NCBI RefSeq assembly: GCF_000355905.1
Contig: NZ_APLF01000009.1
Location: forward strand, 62,001-126,000
Source of the DNA: Psychroflexus gondwanensis ACAM 44
GTDB taxonomy: Bacteria > Bacteroidota > Bacteroidia > Flavobacteriales > Flavobacteriaceae
Reading direction: 5' to 3'
DNA length: 64,000 nucleotides
Shown here: one piece after another, positions 1-8,088 of the stretch
Numbering within the stretch: the stretch's first letter is position 1
How the letters are laid out: every line of letters begins with the position of its first letter
Position numbers and translations under genes: made by a program
The notes under the pieces: generated by a model
Databases searched by the model: none
Seen by the model: the letters and a program-made list of their open reading frames with translations, nothing else
Told to the model about the DNA's origin: nothing

Positions 1-121
1 TGTGTTTTCTTACAGCTTATCTGAAGTTGATAACGAATTAATAATTACTGAAGAACCAAAAACCAGAGAGGATGTAAAGGCTCTGTTTTCTGAATTGTGG
101 ACAAGAATTAAAGGCAACTAG
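1..121 (+). CDS. C-terminal end of an unrecognised protein (partial)
   Basis: An open frame read from base 2 ends at the TAG at 119-121 and gives the last 39 residues of a protein that begins outside the window. The tail is hydrophilic and ends in SELWTRIKGN. There is too little to name a family. The stop codon interlocks with the stop codon of the convergent gene: the bases CTAG at 118-121 hold both stops. Confidence 0.55.
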   Translation, partial: VFSYSLSEVDNELIITEEPKTREDVKALFSELWTRIKGN

Positions 122-831
122 TCTTTCAAAATGTCTATAATTACTACATTCTGCTCATCTACGATTCTGCGTTTTAAGCGGTAAGTATTGTTTTTGAAAT
201 TTTCAAATGCAGTTTCTTTTATCAAGGTGTCTTTTTGATGAATAAATAAATAAGTTTTATTGGGTAGAGTCTCCAGCATAGATAGATCTGGAAATTTAGG
301 TTCTGCTTTTACAAAAGGTAAATATCCGGGAAGTTTTTCATTTCTGATTCTTTGATTCATTGTCATATTTAGGGCAACAGATTCAATAAATTTTAGGTCG
401 GATGCTCTGTAATATCTCGAGTCTGCTTCAAGCCTGTTCCAGTAGGAGATGAGTGCATTGTATTGGTCGAGTATATTCTGGGTGACTTCATTCCCATCAT
501 ACATATTTATAGTATTGCGTTGTAAATTGATGAGTTGCACAGGAGTAGATCTAATTTGATATTTGATGTTTTCGATGGTATTCTCAGAAACCGTTTGATT
601 CACGATAAGTGTTAAACTAGGAAAAGAATTAGCATCCATTGACATCGAGCTAAGTACTTTTCTTACCTTTTTGTGGATCTTATTTAAAGAAATGGTATCT
701 CCTTCAATACTGACATTTTCATCATTAATAATTTCAATGGTAGCTATGTTTTCAATTTTATTGCTACTTTGCGCCTTTGTATTGAAATGTAAAAGGAGTA
801 ACAGAATAAAGGCGATTAGATGAGCTTTCAT
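118..831 (-). CDS. Secreted ExbD-like hypothetical protein
   Basis: 237 residues. Residues 1-20 form a signal peptide with a long Leu/Ile core, cleaved near TKAQ, so the protein should be in the periplasm or on the surface. Residues 25-105 read like the periplasmic fold of ExbD: a strand, a short Ser/Gly turn, a helix, a second strand with the text LTLIVNQTVS, a helix, and VQLINLQ. The usual ExbD membrane helix is replaced by a cleavable signal, so energy transduction is not implied. The C-terminal half (110-237) is charged and unfamiliar. A TAnnTTTG box lies just upstream on the same strand (847-854). The gene is convergent with and touches the gene to its left. The ExbD likeness is my reading of the pattern; the function is unknown. 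Confidence 0.8.
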   Translation of the reverse strand: MKAHLIAFILLLLLHFNTKAQSSNKIENIATIEIINDENVSIEGDTISLNKIHKKVRKVLSSMSMDANSFPSLTLIVNQTVSENTIENIKYQIRSTPVQLINLQRNTINMYDGNEVTQNILDQYNALISYWNRLEADSRYYRASDLKFIESVALNMTMNQRIRNEKLPGYLPFVKAEPKFPDLSMLETLPNKTYLFIHQKDTLIKETAFENFKNNTYRLKRRIVDEQNVVIIDILKD

Positions 832-846
832 AACTTATATTTAATT

Positions 847-854
847 CAAAAATA
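847..854 (-). promoter_or_regulatory. -7 box for the ExbD-like gene
   Basis: On the minus strand the bases read TATTTTTG, a full match to the Bacteroidota -7 consensus TAnnTTTG, 15 bases before the start codon. No clear TTG -33 element was found at the expected distance. Confidence 0.5.
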
Positions 855-972
855 ACTAAATATACCTGAACTTAGTTTTGTTTTGAGTCACAAATAAGTA
901 CGATTGTGAATGTTAATAAAAAATTGATTTTACTTTTTCCTTAAAAAATTACGATGGTACATCTCAATAAAC

Positions 973-980
973 TAAATTTG
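973..980 (+). promoter_or_regulatory. -7 box for the small PID-CTERM-like gene
   Basis: TAAATTTG matches TAnnTTTG fully. Transcription would start near 985-988, which is inside the longer reading frame that opens at 954. This favours the ATG at 1011 as the real start. Confidence 0.5.
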
Positions 981-1010
981 TCGACTAATAGAACTCAATT
1001 GAGTCCTTTT

Positions 1011-1217
1011 ATGAAAATAAAAAAACTTATCTTTCTTGTCTTAGCTTTCATTTTTTCCGCGGGCTGTGCATTGGCTCAAGGTGGCCCACCTCCCCCTCCA
1101 GATCCCGTAGATGATATTACCTTACCAATAGATGAACAACTATGGGTCGGGATTATTTTAGCAATACTCTTAGGAGTCTACTTTATCTACTCTCGAAGAA
1201 CTTCTTCCCAAAAATAA
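1011..1217 (+). CDS. Small PID-CTERM-like exported membrane protein
   Basis: 68 residues. Residues 1-23 are a signal peptide ending in LAQ, followed by GGPPPPPDP, the tripeptide PID at 39-41, a membrane helix at about 43-60 and the basic tail SRRTSSQK. This order (signal, proline-rich linker, PID, helix, short basic end) fits the PID-CTERM sorting domain that I recall from Flavobacteria, thought to be handled by an exosortase-like enzyme (XrtF). The start at 1011 was preferred over the upstream ATG at 954 because it begins a clean signal peptide and follows a -7 box. The last 48 bases overlap the convergent mannosyltransferase gene. Related small proteins lie at 24069 and 29011. The role is unknown. 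Confidence 0.7.
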   Translation: MKIKKLIFLVLAFIFSAGCALAQGGPPPPPDPVDDITLPIDEQLWVGIILAILLGVYFIYSRRTSSQK

Positions 1218-2564
1218 TTTCTTTTTTAAGAGTACTTCAAAGACTATAATGCTAGCTAGAATTCCATATTCTAAGGCTATTAGCCATGAGTTTTCCTCAA
1301 AATTTGCATTCGCATAAGCCGCATAGCTTAAAAACACCAGCCAACTCCAAACCACCATATAGTTAAACTTAGTGAATACACCCAAAAATAGAGGAAGCAT
1401 TAGATACCACGGATGTACTGTTGTTGAAAACAGATAATAGAGAGTACTGGCCCAAAGCATGTGTTGAAGTAAGGTTCTAAAACTTATCTTTTTATACCTC
1501 AAACTCAAGTAAACAATATAACCTAAACTCACTATAGAGCCTACTTTTCCAAAAAGCCCTATCATATTATAATCCTTCCATTGATAACCAATCCACCTAA
1601 GGACATAGTAAATACTTGCATTAAATTCAAAAGAAGAAAAATAGAGCGATAAAGTTGCGAGATTCTTGGAGAGTAATTCAGAATCCCAAAGCCAACTATA
1701 AGCTATAACTAGGCTAATAAGGCTTACTATACAAAAGCTAAAAAATCTACGAAGTTGTTGCGTATTAAAAACCGTTCCTTTTTTATTGAAAAAAGAAAAT
1801 AATAAAGGTAAGAACATAAGCGGCATCAACTTAGCCGCAACTGCCCCAGCTAATCCAATGGCCGATAAATGTAGTTGACTCCTGTACAGATACAACAAAC
1901 TCAAAGCCAAAAATGCAAGCATAACCACCTCAAAATGTAAACTGAAGGTCGATTCCAAAATCACCAAGGGGTTTAAAATAAAATACAGAATGCGAACTTT
2001 AGGGAATTTAAGCTGCTCTAATATTTTAAGTCCAACATATAAAATCCCTAACTCCGCAACTAGGTTGATGAGTCTCAGTATTATAATATTCAATAGTAGG
2101 TTATTGCCTCCAATAGCATAACTCAAACTATAAAATAACTGCGCTACAGGGGGATAGGTTGAATAATTATTGGCACTCAGTTCACCCATCTTATCATAAA
2201 GTAGGACATTGAAACTTTCAGAATTGAATTCTGTAGTAGTCATCAGTTCAACGGGGAGATGTAAATAAGGATTATAGCCTTTTACCGTTAGCATACCGTC
2301 CCAAATAAATCTATAAAAATCCTGAGACAGTTCAGGTACAGCAAAAAGGAAGATGAGTTTTAGACCAAAGCTTAGAGCGATTAAATAGTTTAATTTGATC
2401 CCGCTTTGCATCAAGTAGTAGGAGGCTGAAAAAGCTGTTGTATAAAGAGTGAACAACAACCAAAAGCTGGTTCTGTCGAGTTCATAGCCTATCCAATAGT
2501 AGAGGAGACAAAGTACTGCCACGCAAAGGGACCTTAGGAAAATATGCACAGCTTTTGAGTCCAT
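1170..2564 (-). CDS. GT-C type polytopic mannosyltransferase-like protein
   Basis: 464 residues with about ten or more hydrophobic helices spread along the whole length and few soluble loops. The loop DFYRFIWDGMLTVKGYNPY near residues 80-98 and the later VHPWYLMLPLF are typical of polyprenol-phosphate-mannose-dependent GT-C enzymes (GT87 / MptB / PIG-M like), which act on the outer face of the inner membrane with a lipid-linked sugar. It is the third gene of a coupled operon: its ATG overlaps the TGA of the upstream GT2 gene by one base (TGATG at 2562-2566). The upstream DPM1-like gene could provide the lipid-linked donor. Its 3' end overlaps the small protein gene on the other strand by 48 bases. 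The family is likely; the exact sugar is inferred. Confidence 0.75.
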   Translation of the reverse strand: MDSKAVHIFLRSLCVAVLCLLYYWIGYELDRTSFWLLFTLYTTAFSASYYLMQSGIKLNYLIALSFGLKLIFLFAVPELSQDFYRFIWDGMLTVKGYNPYLHLPVELMTTTEFNSESFNVLLYDKMGELSANNYSTYPPVAQLFYSLSYAIGGNNLLLNIIILRLINLVAELGILYVGLKILEQLKFPKVRILYFILNPLVILESTFSLHFEVVMLAFLALSLLYLYRSQLHLSAIGLAGAVAAKLMPLMFLPLLFSFFNKKGTVFNTQQLRRFFSFCIVSLISLVIAYSWLWDSELLSKNLATLSLYFSSFEFNASIYYVLRWIGYQWKDYNMIGLFGKVGSIVSLGYIVYLSLRYKKISFRTLLQHMLWASTLYYLFSTTVHPWYLMLPLFLGVFTKFNYMVVWSWLVFLSYAAYANANFEENSWLIALEYGILASIIVFEVLLKKKLFLGRSSSRVDKVDS

Positions 2565-4030
2565 CAGTGATTGGGAAATAAGGTTTTAAAGGAAATAAAA
2601 CCAAAACCAAAGGTGAGCATCAAGTGGAAAATGACCAAACCAAAATCTTGAGTTAGATAGGCGCTGTATAAACCGTATATGAAATAACAAAAAAGCAAAA
2701 GCTCTACACCGTTGAGGATCGAAAGTTTTTTGTTAATGTAGGTTTTATCTTTCCAGGTATCGGTATTGGAGGAAATATCGAATTTTGGAGTGCGAATAAA
2801 AGCTGATTTTTTATTAAAATGACCTTCTAAAATCGCTAAGCTATTATGGACGGAAAGACCCATAGCAATAGAGAAAAAAGTGATAAACAAACCGATAAAC
2901 TTAAAAAAAGAAACCAATCCACCTTTATGGATCTCTTTGTAGCTGGTCCAATACCCGTACATAAAAATAAAGGTACTAGATCCCATAGCCGCCAAAATAT
3001 AAAATATAATATCCCAAGATTCTTGTTGAAATTTAATATAAAGGATAGGAATGCTCAAAATAGCTACAGTGAGAATCAATAAGAACATACTGGAATTGAG
3101 CAAATGAAAAAAGCTGTGTAATTTAGAAAGGGGTTTTAGATCCTTGCTACACCAAATTTCACTAAAATTTTTCTTGAAGTTTTCTGCAGCTCCTTTATTC
3201 CATCGAAACTGTTGAGACCTTGCGGCGCTTAGAACCACGGGGAGTTCTGCTGGAGTCACTACATCTTTAAGATAGGTAAAGGTCCAGCCCCTCAGCTGGG
3301 CTCTATAGCTTAAATCTAGATCTTCTGTAAGCGTATCTCCCTGCCAATTCCCTGCATCCAAAATGCAAGATTTTCTCCAGATTCCTGCAGTTCCATTAAA
3401 GTTGATAAAGTGACCTCCGTATTTTCTACCTACTTGTTCAACGAGAAAATGAAAATCTAAAGCAAAGGCTTGTATTTTGGTCAATAGGCTGTAATCTCTA
3501 TTCACATGTCCCCAACGGGTTTGGACTACACCAATATGAGGAGTGTTGAAATGAGGAATAGTTTGCTTTAGCCAGTTGGGCTGAGGTAAAAAGTCCGCAT
3601 CAAAAACTGCAATAAATTCTCCTTCAGCTTCGTCAAGACCTTCGCGTAGAGCTCCAGCCTTAAAATCTATCCTATTGGTTCTGTGGATGTATTTAGCATT
3701 TATTCCTCTTTGAATTAAGTCTTCAGTTAGTTTTTTGGTATAGGCTTTAGATTCATCTGTAGAATCGTCAAGAACCTGAATTTCGAGCTGGGAGGAAGGA
3801 TACTCTAGTTTAGAAATATTATCTAATAAGCGCTTAACCACATATTTTTCATTATAAAGCGGGAGTTGGATCGTCACTTTTGGCCACTCTTGGGGTTCAA
3901 TAGGGTTTTTTGAAACTTGCTGTTTGGCCTTCTTATAATTCAGAACAAGTTGAAGCTGAGCTAAACTGTAGAGTAAGATAACTAATAAAGCAATGCTGTA
4001 AATACCAATTATAATATAGTCAAGTATCAT
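2564..4030 (-). CDS. Family 2 glycosyltransferase, cellulose-synthase-like, membrane bound
   Basis: 488 residues. One N-terminal helix (about 5-27), then a GT2 catalytic domain at about 50-285, then three to four C-terminal helices. The full processive-type GT2 set is visible: DDSTDES, FDADF, TEDLDLSYR and QQFRW (D, DxD, TED, QxxRW). This resembles CslA/glucomannan-type synthases, which use a nucleotide sugar at the cytoplasmic face and may pass a chain across the membrane. It is the middle gene of a three-gene operon. Its ATG overlaps the stop of the upstream gene in the four bases 4027-4030, so translation is probably coupled. The donor is not certain; GDP-mannose is possible because manC lies at 47.4 kb. 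Confidence 0.85.
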   Translation of the reverse strand: MILDYIIIGIYSIALLVILLYSLAQLQLVLNYKKAKQQVSKNPIEPQEWPKVTIQLPLYNEKYVVKRLLDNISKLEYPSSQLEIQVLDDSTDESKAYTKKLTEDLIQRGINAKYIHRTNRIDFKAGALREGLDEAEGEFIAVFDADFLPQPNWLKQTIPHFNTPHIGVVQTRWGHVNRDYSLLTKIQAFALDFHFLVEQVGRKYGGHFINFNGTAGIWRKSCILDAGNWQGDTLTEDLDLSYRAQLRGWTFTYLKDVVTPAELPVVLSAARSQQFRWNKGAAENFKKNFSEIWCSKDLKPLSKLHSFFHLLNSSMFLLILTVAILSIPILYIKFQQESWDIIFYILAAMGSSTFIFMYGYWTSYKEIHKGGLVSFFKFIGLFITFFSIAMGLSVHNSLAILEGHFNKKSAFIRTPKFDISSNTDTWKDKTYINKKLSILNGVELLLFCYFIYGLYSAYLTQDFGLVIFHLMLTFGFGFISFKTLFPNH

Positions 4031-4716
4031 TTAAATGTGTATTTGAAAATCCAACCTAGAATCTTTACGCCAGCCATAACCGCTCCTTTTACAGTTCCGG
4101 AGACTTTAGATTGTCCAATTCGGTTTCTATAACGAACTTCAACTTCAGTGTAAGATAAAGATTGTTTTAGAGCTTTCAGCTGCATTTCTACAGTCCACCC
4201 GTAGGTTTTATCTTCCATCTTCAAATTTAACAGCTTTTCATATTTTATAGCCCGGAAAGGGCCTAGATCTGTAAATTTCGATTTAAAGAAAACTCGCATC
4301 AGTGATGTAGCTAGCCAATTACCAAATACTTGTGGAAAGGTCATTGAGCCAGGCTCTCGTTTGGATTTGACTCTAGCTCCTATCACAAAATCAATATGAT
4401 CATTGATGATTGGCGCGAGGATTTTATCTATTTCCTCGGGGTAGTCACTATAATCCCCATCTAAAAAGACAACTATATCGGTTTGCTGATCCAGAGTTTT
4501 TAAATAAGACACGCCTTTCAAACAGGCATTCCCGTAGCCAGATTTGGATTCTGAAAGAACGGTTGCGCCTGCATTTGCAGCAACTTTGTTGGTGTGATCT
4601 GTAGAATTATTGTCTACGACTATAATCTCTGTAATGTGAGTCGGGATATCACCAATGACTTTAGAAATGGACTTTTCCTCGTTAAACGCTGGTATAATAA
4701 CTCGTATCATCTTCAT
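4027..4716 (-). CDS. Family 2 glycosyltransferase, DPM1 / polyprenol-phosphate sugar synthase-like
   Basis: 229 residues, soluble, a single GT2 domain. Motifs are IPAFNEE near the N-terminus, VDNNSTD at about 34-40, the metal-binding FLDGDYSDYP near 84-93, and GWTVEMQLKAL near 173-183. The size and order fit enzymes that move a sugar from a nucleotide donor to polyprenyl phosphate on the cytoplasmic side. It is the first gene of the operon 4716-1170, and the product would be the natural donor for the GT-C protein encoded last. A second Met lies two codons downstream (4710); either could be the start. The upstream region is shared with the divergent sigma factor gene. A weak -7-like box (TATTTTCG on the minus strand) precedes it. 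Confidence 0.85.
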   Translation of the reverse strand: MKMIRVIIPAFNEEKSISKVIGDIPTHITEIIVVDNNSTDHTNKVAANAGATVLSESKSGYGNACLKGVSYLKTLDQQTDIVVFLDGDYSDYPEEIDKILAPIINDHIDFVIGARVKSKREPGSMTFPQVFGNWLATSLMRVFFKSKFTDLGPFRAIKYEKLLNLKMEDKTYGWTVEMQLKALKQSLSYTEVEVRYRNRIGQSKVSGTVKGAVMAGVKILGWIFKYTFK

Positions 4717-4868
4717 AAGCCGCGAAAATACGCTTTTAGAGATATAGTCGTGCGAAACTGCAATTCATTTCAATTAATATAATAAACCTTAAGAGACTTA
4801 TTTGCGTAAATAGATGTAGTTGAGATTAGAGTGTTTTTTTGTAATGGTTGTTTTTTTGTTGATAGATT

Positions 4869-4906
4869 GGAAATTGTGGTTAGTTTTCCACAATTTCCTT
4901 TTTTTT
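4869..4906 (+). terminator. Orphan intrinsic terminator (plus strand)
   Basis: An 11-bp perfect stem (GGAAATTGTGG at 4869-4879 with CCACAATTTCC at 4888-4898) and an 8-base loop, followed directly by T8. There is no plus-strand gene upstream of it; the neighbouring gene to the left runs the other way. It also lies before the promoter of the sigma gene. It may end a short untranslated RNA. Confidence 0.7.
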
Positions 4907-4915
4907 AAAGAAGAT

Positions 4916-4945
4916 TTGCCAAATGATTTTAATTAAGTAGTTTTA
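4916..4945 (+). promoter_or_regulatory. Promoter of the ECF sigma / anti-sigma operon
   Basis: TTG at 4916-4918, 19 bases, then TAGTTTTA at 4938-4945, a 7 of 8 match to TAnnTTTG. The predicted start of transcription (about 4950) is a few bases before the ATG at 4959. Confidence 0.5.
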
Positions 4946-4958
4946 GAAAAAATTATAA

Positions 4959-5486
4959 ATGCAACCAGACGAGCTCATTTTACAGTTGAAGAAACAAAAT
5001 GAAGTTGCTTTCTCCCAAATTTACGATATGTATTCTGAAAATATTTTTGGAATCATAAATAACATAGTTAAAGATGTAGAAATTGCAGAAGAAGTTCTTC
5101 AAGATGTCTTCATTAAAGTTTGGAATAAATCTGACTCTTATTCCGCTGATAAAGGGCGTTTTTTTACTTGGCTATTGAATATATCCAGAAATGCAGCGAT
5201 AGATAAAGTCAGGTCGAAAGCTTATAAAAACAAACTTAAAAATTCTGATTTCGATGACTTCTCCTTTTTCATAAAAGATGATATGGATTTAGATAGTCAG
5301 AGTGATGGTTATGGCCTGAGAAAATTTGTAGATAAACTTAAGCCAATGTGTGTAAAATTAATCGATTTGCTATTTTTTAAAGGGTATACGCAAAAGGAAG
5401 TTTCAGAGACATTAGACATCCCCTTAGGAACAGTGAAGTCGAGAAATAGAAGTTGCTTAAACTCACTAAGAGAAACATTAGGATAA
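4959..5486 (+). CDS. ECF-family RNA polymerase sigma factor
   Basis: 175 residues. Sigma region 2 lies at about 10-90 (AFSQIYDMYSENIFG, then EEVLQDVFIKVW and FFTWLLNISRNAAIDKVR, which carry the core-binding and -10 recognition helices). Sigma region 4 is at about 125-172 (FKGYTQKEVSETLDIPLGT with the helix-turn-helix GTVKSRNRSCLNSLRE). There is no region 1 or 3, as usual for ECF sigma factors. The next gene starts two bases after the stop and encodes a membrane protein of the RskA anti-sigma family, so the pair is a SigK/RskA-like sensing unit in which membrane events release the sigma factor. The promoter fits the housekeeping consensus. The regulon is unknown. Confidence 0.93.
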   Translation: MQPDELILQLKKQNEVAFSQIYDMYSENIFGIINNIVKDVEIAEEVLQDVFIKVWNKSDSYSADKGRFFTWLLNISRNAAIDKVRSKAYKNKLKNSDFDDFSFFIKDDMDLDSQSDGYGLRKFVDKLKPMCVKLIDLLFFKGYTQKEVSETLDIPLGTVKSRNRSCLNSLRETLG

Positions 5487-5487
5487 T

Positions 5488-6279
5488 ATGAATACCAAAG
5501 ACTATATAGAATCTGGATTGCTTGAGCTTTATGTATATGGGGTACTTTCGCCCAAAGAGCAAGCTAAAGTTGCTCAAGATGTAGCAAAAGATCCCGAACT
5601 TCAAGCAGAAGTAGAATCGATTGAAACCATTTTACTGGAGCTTTCAAAAGCGACATCTCCAGGTGTAAAACCTTCCCTCAAAGAATCAGTAGTAACAAAA
5701 TTAAGATCGAAATCCTTTCAACATAAACCCAAGGTAAAAATCATGACTTCCAATTACTCCTACTTTGGATGGGCAGCAGCTATTCTTCTATTGGGAGGAA
5801 TCTTATGGTTATTGAAATTGAATCAAGATCTTCAAAATGACATAGAAGTTGTGAATTCTCAATTAGAAACGAAAGAGGTTCAAATTACTAAAGCTTCACA
5901 AAAAGCAGAGACTTTGGAAGAACTGCTTTTACAAATGGGAGATCCTAGTACGCGTAAACTGACTCTACCAGGAAATAAATTAAATGCTCCAAATAGTTCT
6001 GTAATAGCCTTTTATACCGATGAAAAAGAAGAGTTGATTTTGGATATTAGTAGGTTGCCAGAGGCGCCAGAAGGTATGGTTTATCAAGTTTGGTCGCTCA
6101 AATTTGAGCCTCTCACACCGAAAAGCATAGGACTTTTAGCCGAGGCAAATTCTACAGAAAATAGAGTGTTTAGATTCAAAAATGTTCCAGAATCTGAAGG
6201 ATTTGGAATTACTTTAGAACCTGCAGGAGGAAGTGAGCAGCCTAATTTAAAACAACTTTACGCTTTAGGAACTATCTAA
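5488..6279 (+). CDS. Anti-sigma factor, RskA family
   Basis: 263 residues. The cytoplasmic N-terminus (1-50, LLELYVYGVLSPKEQAKVAQ) fits the anti-sigma fold without the zinc motif. A single membrane helix lies at about 92-109, followed by a coiled coil at about 112-150 with heptad Leu/Val, and a periplasmic RskA domain at about 165-263 (PEAPEGMVYQVWSLKFEPLTP and TLEPAGGSEQP). It starts two bases after the sigma gene and must be its regulator: it would hold the sigma factor at the membrane until the outer domain is altered. The C-terminal domain ends with the characteristic GG(S)xxP motif. The signal sensed cannot be told from the sequence. Confidence 0.9.
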   Translation: MNTKDYIESGLLELYVYGVLSPKEQAKVAQDVAKDPELQAEVESIETILLELSKATSPGVKPSLKESVVTKLRSKSFQHKPKVKIMTSNYSYFGWAAAILLLGGILWLLKLNQDLQNDIEVVNSQLETKEVQITKASQKAETLEELLLQMGDPSTRKLTLPGNKLNAPNSSVIAFYTDEKEELILDISRLPEAPEGMVYQVWSLKFEPLTPKSIGLLAEANSTENRVFRFKNVPESEGFGITLEPAGGSEQPNLKQLYALGTI

Positions 6280-6285
6280 AGGAAT

Positions 6286-6762
6286 TCAATTTAGTCTCCA
6301 GATTTCAAAATTAAGCGCAGTAGCAAAAGCGATCCAAAGTATATAAGGAATAAGAAGATATGCTGCTGTTTTATTAACAATCTTAAACCATTTGAAAGTG
6401 AGTAAGACTAGTATAAGGAGAGCTACAATGATAAGTAAGCCTATAAGTGGTGACTGGTAACCAAAGAAAACAATAGACCAAGAGGCGTTTAAAATCAATT
6501 GAATACCAAAGTGATAAAGTGCTGTTTTCACCCATACATGGTAAAAACCTTTGCTCCAAACAATACCAGCAGCGACTCCCATTAAAATATATAAAGTTGT
6601 CCAGACAGGAGCAAATAGCCAGCTGGGAGGATTGAAACTAGGCTTATTCAAAGTGGAAAACCAAGTATCTACGCTAGTTTGAGTAGCAATGGATCCTAAA
6701 AATCCTATGCCTAAGCAAATTATTATAGCAATAAAAATTTTGATAACTGTAGAGGATTTCAT
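6286..6762 (-). CDS. tspO: TspO/MBR family tryptophan-rich sensory protein
   Basis: 158 residues with five membrane helices. The family signature is clear: SIATQTSVDTWFSTLNKPSFNPPSW, then LFAPVWTTLYILMGVAAGIVW, and a Trp-rich last third (LNASWSIVFFGYQSP, PYILWIAFATALNFEIWRLN). TspO proteins bind porphyrins, cholesterol or related ligands in the membrane. The gene stands alone on the minus strand between the anti-sigma gene (convergent, six bases apart) and the divergent diphosphomevalonate decarboxylase gene. No clear TAnnTTTG box was seen upstream; a shortened variant with one base less spacing is present. The length is normal for the family. Confidence 0.93.
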   Translation of the reverse strand: MKSSTVIKIFIAIIICLGIGFLGSIATQTSVDTWFSTLNKPSFNPPSWLFAPVWTTLYILMGVAAGIVWSKGFYHVWVKTALYHFGIQLILNASWSIVFFGYQSPLIGLLIIVALLILVLLTFKWFKIVNKTAAYLLIPYILWIAFATALNFEIWRLN

Positions 6763-6836
6763 AAGTTAAATTCTATACAGCAAAGTATTAATATTTTTCC
6801 ATATCTACAACAGTAAGCTTAACGAGAGCCTTTTCT

Positions 6837-6844
6837 TATATTTG
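6837..6844 (+). promoter_or_regulatory. -7 box of the diphosphomevalonate decarboxylase gene
   Basis: TATATTTG, a full match. It overlaps the TTG at 6842 that would open a longer frame, so transcripts start after that codon. This decides the start in favour of the ATG at 6860. Confidence 0.55.
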
Positions 6845-6859
6845 TATAAAATTTCAAGA

Positions 6860-7927
6860 ATGCAAAATCAAGATTTTATATATAAGGCTACTCATATTCT
6901 TCCAGAACTAGGGAAGTACTTTTCTGAAGCCCCTAGCAACATCGCTTTGGTAAAATACTGGGGGAAATATGGAGAACAATTACCTAAAAACACCTCTATA
7001 AGTTACACCTTAGAGGAGTGTAAGACCAAAACTGAGGTCGTGCTTAAAAAGAAGATAAAGGCTGGTGTTCAATTTCATTTTGAAGTGTTTTTTGAAGGAA
7101 AGCGAAAAGCATCCTTCGAGCCTAAAATTGAGACCTTTCTAAAAAGAATTGAAACCTATGTTCCTTTCTTAAAATCTTTCGAATTTGAAATCCATACCGA
7201 AAACACCTTTCCTCACAGTAGCGGAATAGCTTCCTCAGCTAGTGGAATGGCAGCCCTCGCTAAATGTATTATGAAAATAGAGACCTCTGTATCTCCTGAA
7301 ATTTCAAACGTATACCTAGAGCATAAAACGTCTTTTTTGGCAAGATTAGGGTCGGGAAGTGCCTGTAGAAGTACGGGCGGAAAGCTCGTAGTCTGGGGGC
7401 AACATCCAGAGATCGATGGCAGTTCCAGCTTTTATGGTATAGATTACCCTTACGATGTCCATTCAAATTTTAGATCATTTAAAGATTCTATTTTACTTAT
7501 TGATGAAGGGCAAAAGCAGGTGAGTAGTAGTCTTGGTCATAATCTTATGCATAACCATCCCTTTGCAGAGCAGCGTTTCAAACAAGCAGATGATAATATA
7601 ACTAAGCTCAAATCTATCTTAACATCTGGGGATTATGAAGCATTTTTTGCTTTGGTAGAGTCAGAAGCCTTGTCTTTACACGCCATGATGATGACAAGCT
7701 CTCCCTATTTTATTCTTATGCAGCCCAACACTTTACAGGTGATTGAGAAGATTTGGGAATTCAGAAAAAAGGAAAACGTTCACTTGGGTTTTACTTTAGA
7801 TGCAGGCGCCAATGTTCATCTGTTATATCCAGAATCTTCAGCAGCTATGGTGAGGCCTTTTATCGATTCTCAGTTGCTTCCTTTTTGCCACACTAACAAA
7901 GTGATTCACGACCAAATTCAATTTTAA
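6860..7927 (+). CDS. mvaD: Diphosphomevalonate decarboxylase
   Basis: 355 residues from the ATG at 6860. GHMP-superfamily enzyme that makes isopentenyl diphosphate from mevalonate diphosphate with ATP. The conserved text EAPSNIALVKYWGK is at residues 23-36, the ATP-binding SSGIASSASGMAALA at about 118-132, and GSGSACRSTGG follows near 165-175; all three are hallmarks of the decarboxylase rather than the kinases. The C-terminal LDAGANVHLLYP is also typical. A longer frame with a TTG start six codons upstream was rejected because the -7 box overlaps it. Mevalonate kinase and a UbiA-family gene follow, so this is an isoprenoid block. The remaining pathway genes are not in the window. Confidence 0.95.
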   Translation: MQNQDFIYKATHILPELGKYFSEAPSNIALVKYWGKYGEQLPKNTSISYTLEECKTKTEVVLKKKIKAGVQFHFEVFFEGKRKASFEPKIETFLKRIETYVPFLKSFEFEIHTENTFPHSSGIASSASGMAALAKCIMKIETSVSPEISNVYLEHKTSFLARLGSGSACRSTGGKLVVWGQHPEIDGSSSFYGIDYPYDVHSNFRSFKDSILLIDEGQKQVSSSLGHNLMHNHPFAEQRFKQADDNITKLKSILTSGDYEAFFALVESEALSLHAMMMTSSPYFILMQPNTLQVIEKIWEFRKKENVHLGFTLDAGANVHLLYPESSAAMVRPFIDSQLLPFCHTNKVIHDQIQF

Positions 7928-7968
7928 CCTTACCTAAAGGTTTTAGACCTAAATTGAATTAAAAGCAT

Positions 7969-7976
7969 TATTTTTG
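7969..7976 (+). promoter_or_regulatory. -7 box upstream of the mevalonate kinase gene
   Basis: TATTTTTG, a full match, giving a leader of about 100 bases. A second, 7 of 8 box (AATATTTG, 8046-8053) lies nearer the ATG at 8089. Either or both may be used. Confidence 0.4.
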
Positions 7977-8088
7977 CAGGGCAAGTAGTTTAAAGGGCAA
8001 TGATATTTTTTTAATAAAAGGACCTATTATTCCTTAATTTTCAGTAATATTTGCACTATAGAATAGACGTATTCTAAAATTAACCACT

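Noticed and set aside
6842-6859. TTG start giving six more residues for diphosphomevalonate decarboxylase
   Set aside because: The codon lies inside the -7 box TATATTTG, so it cannot be in the transcript.
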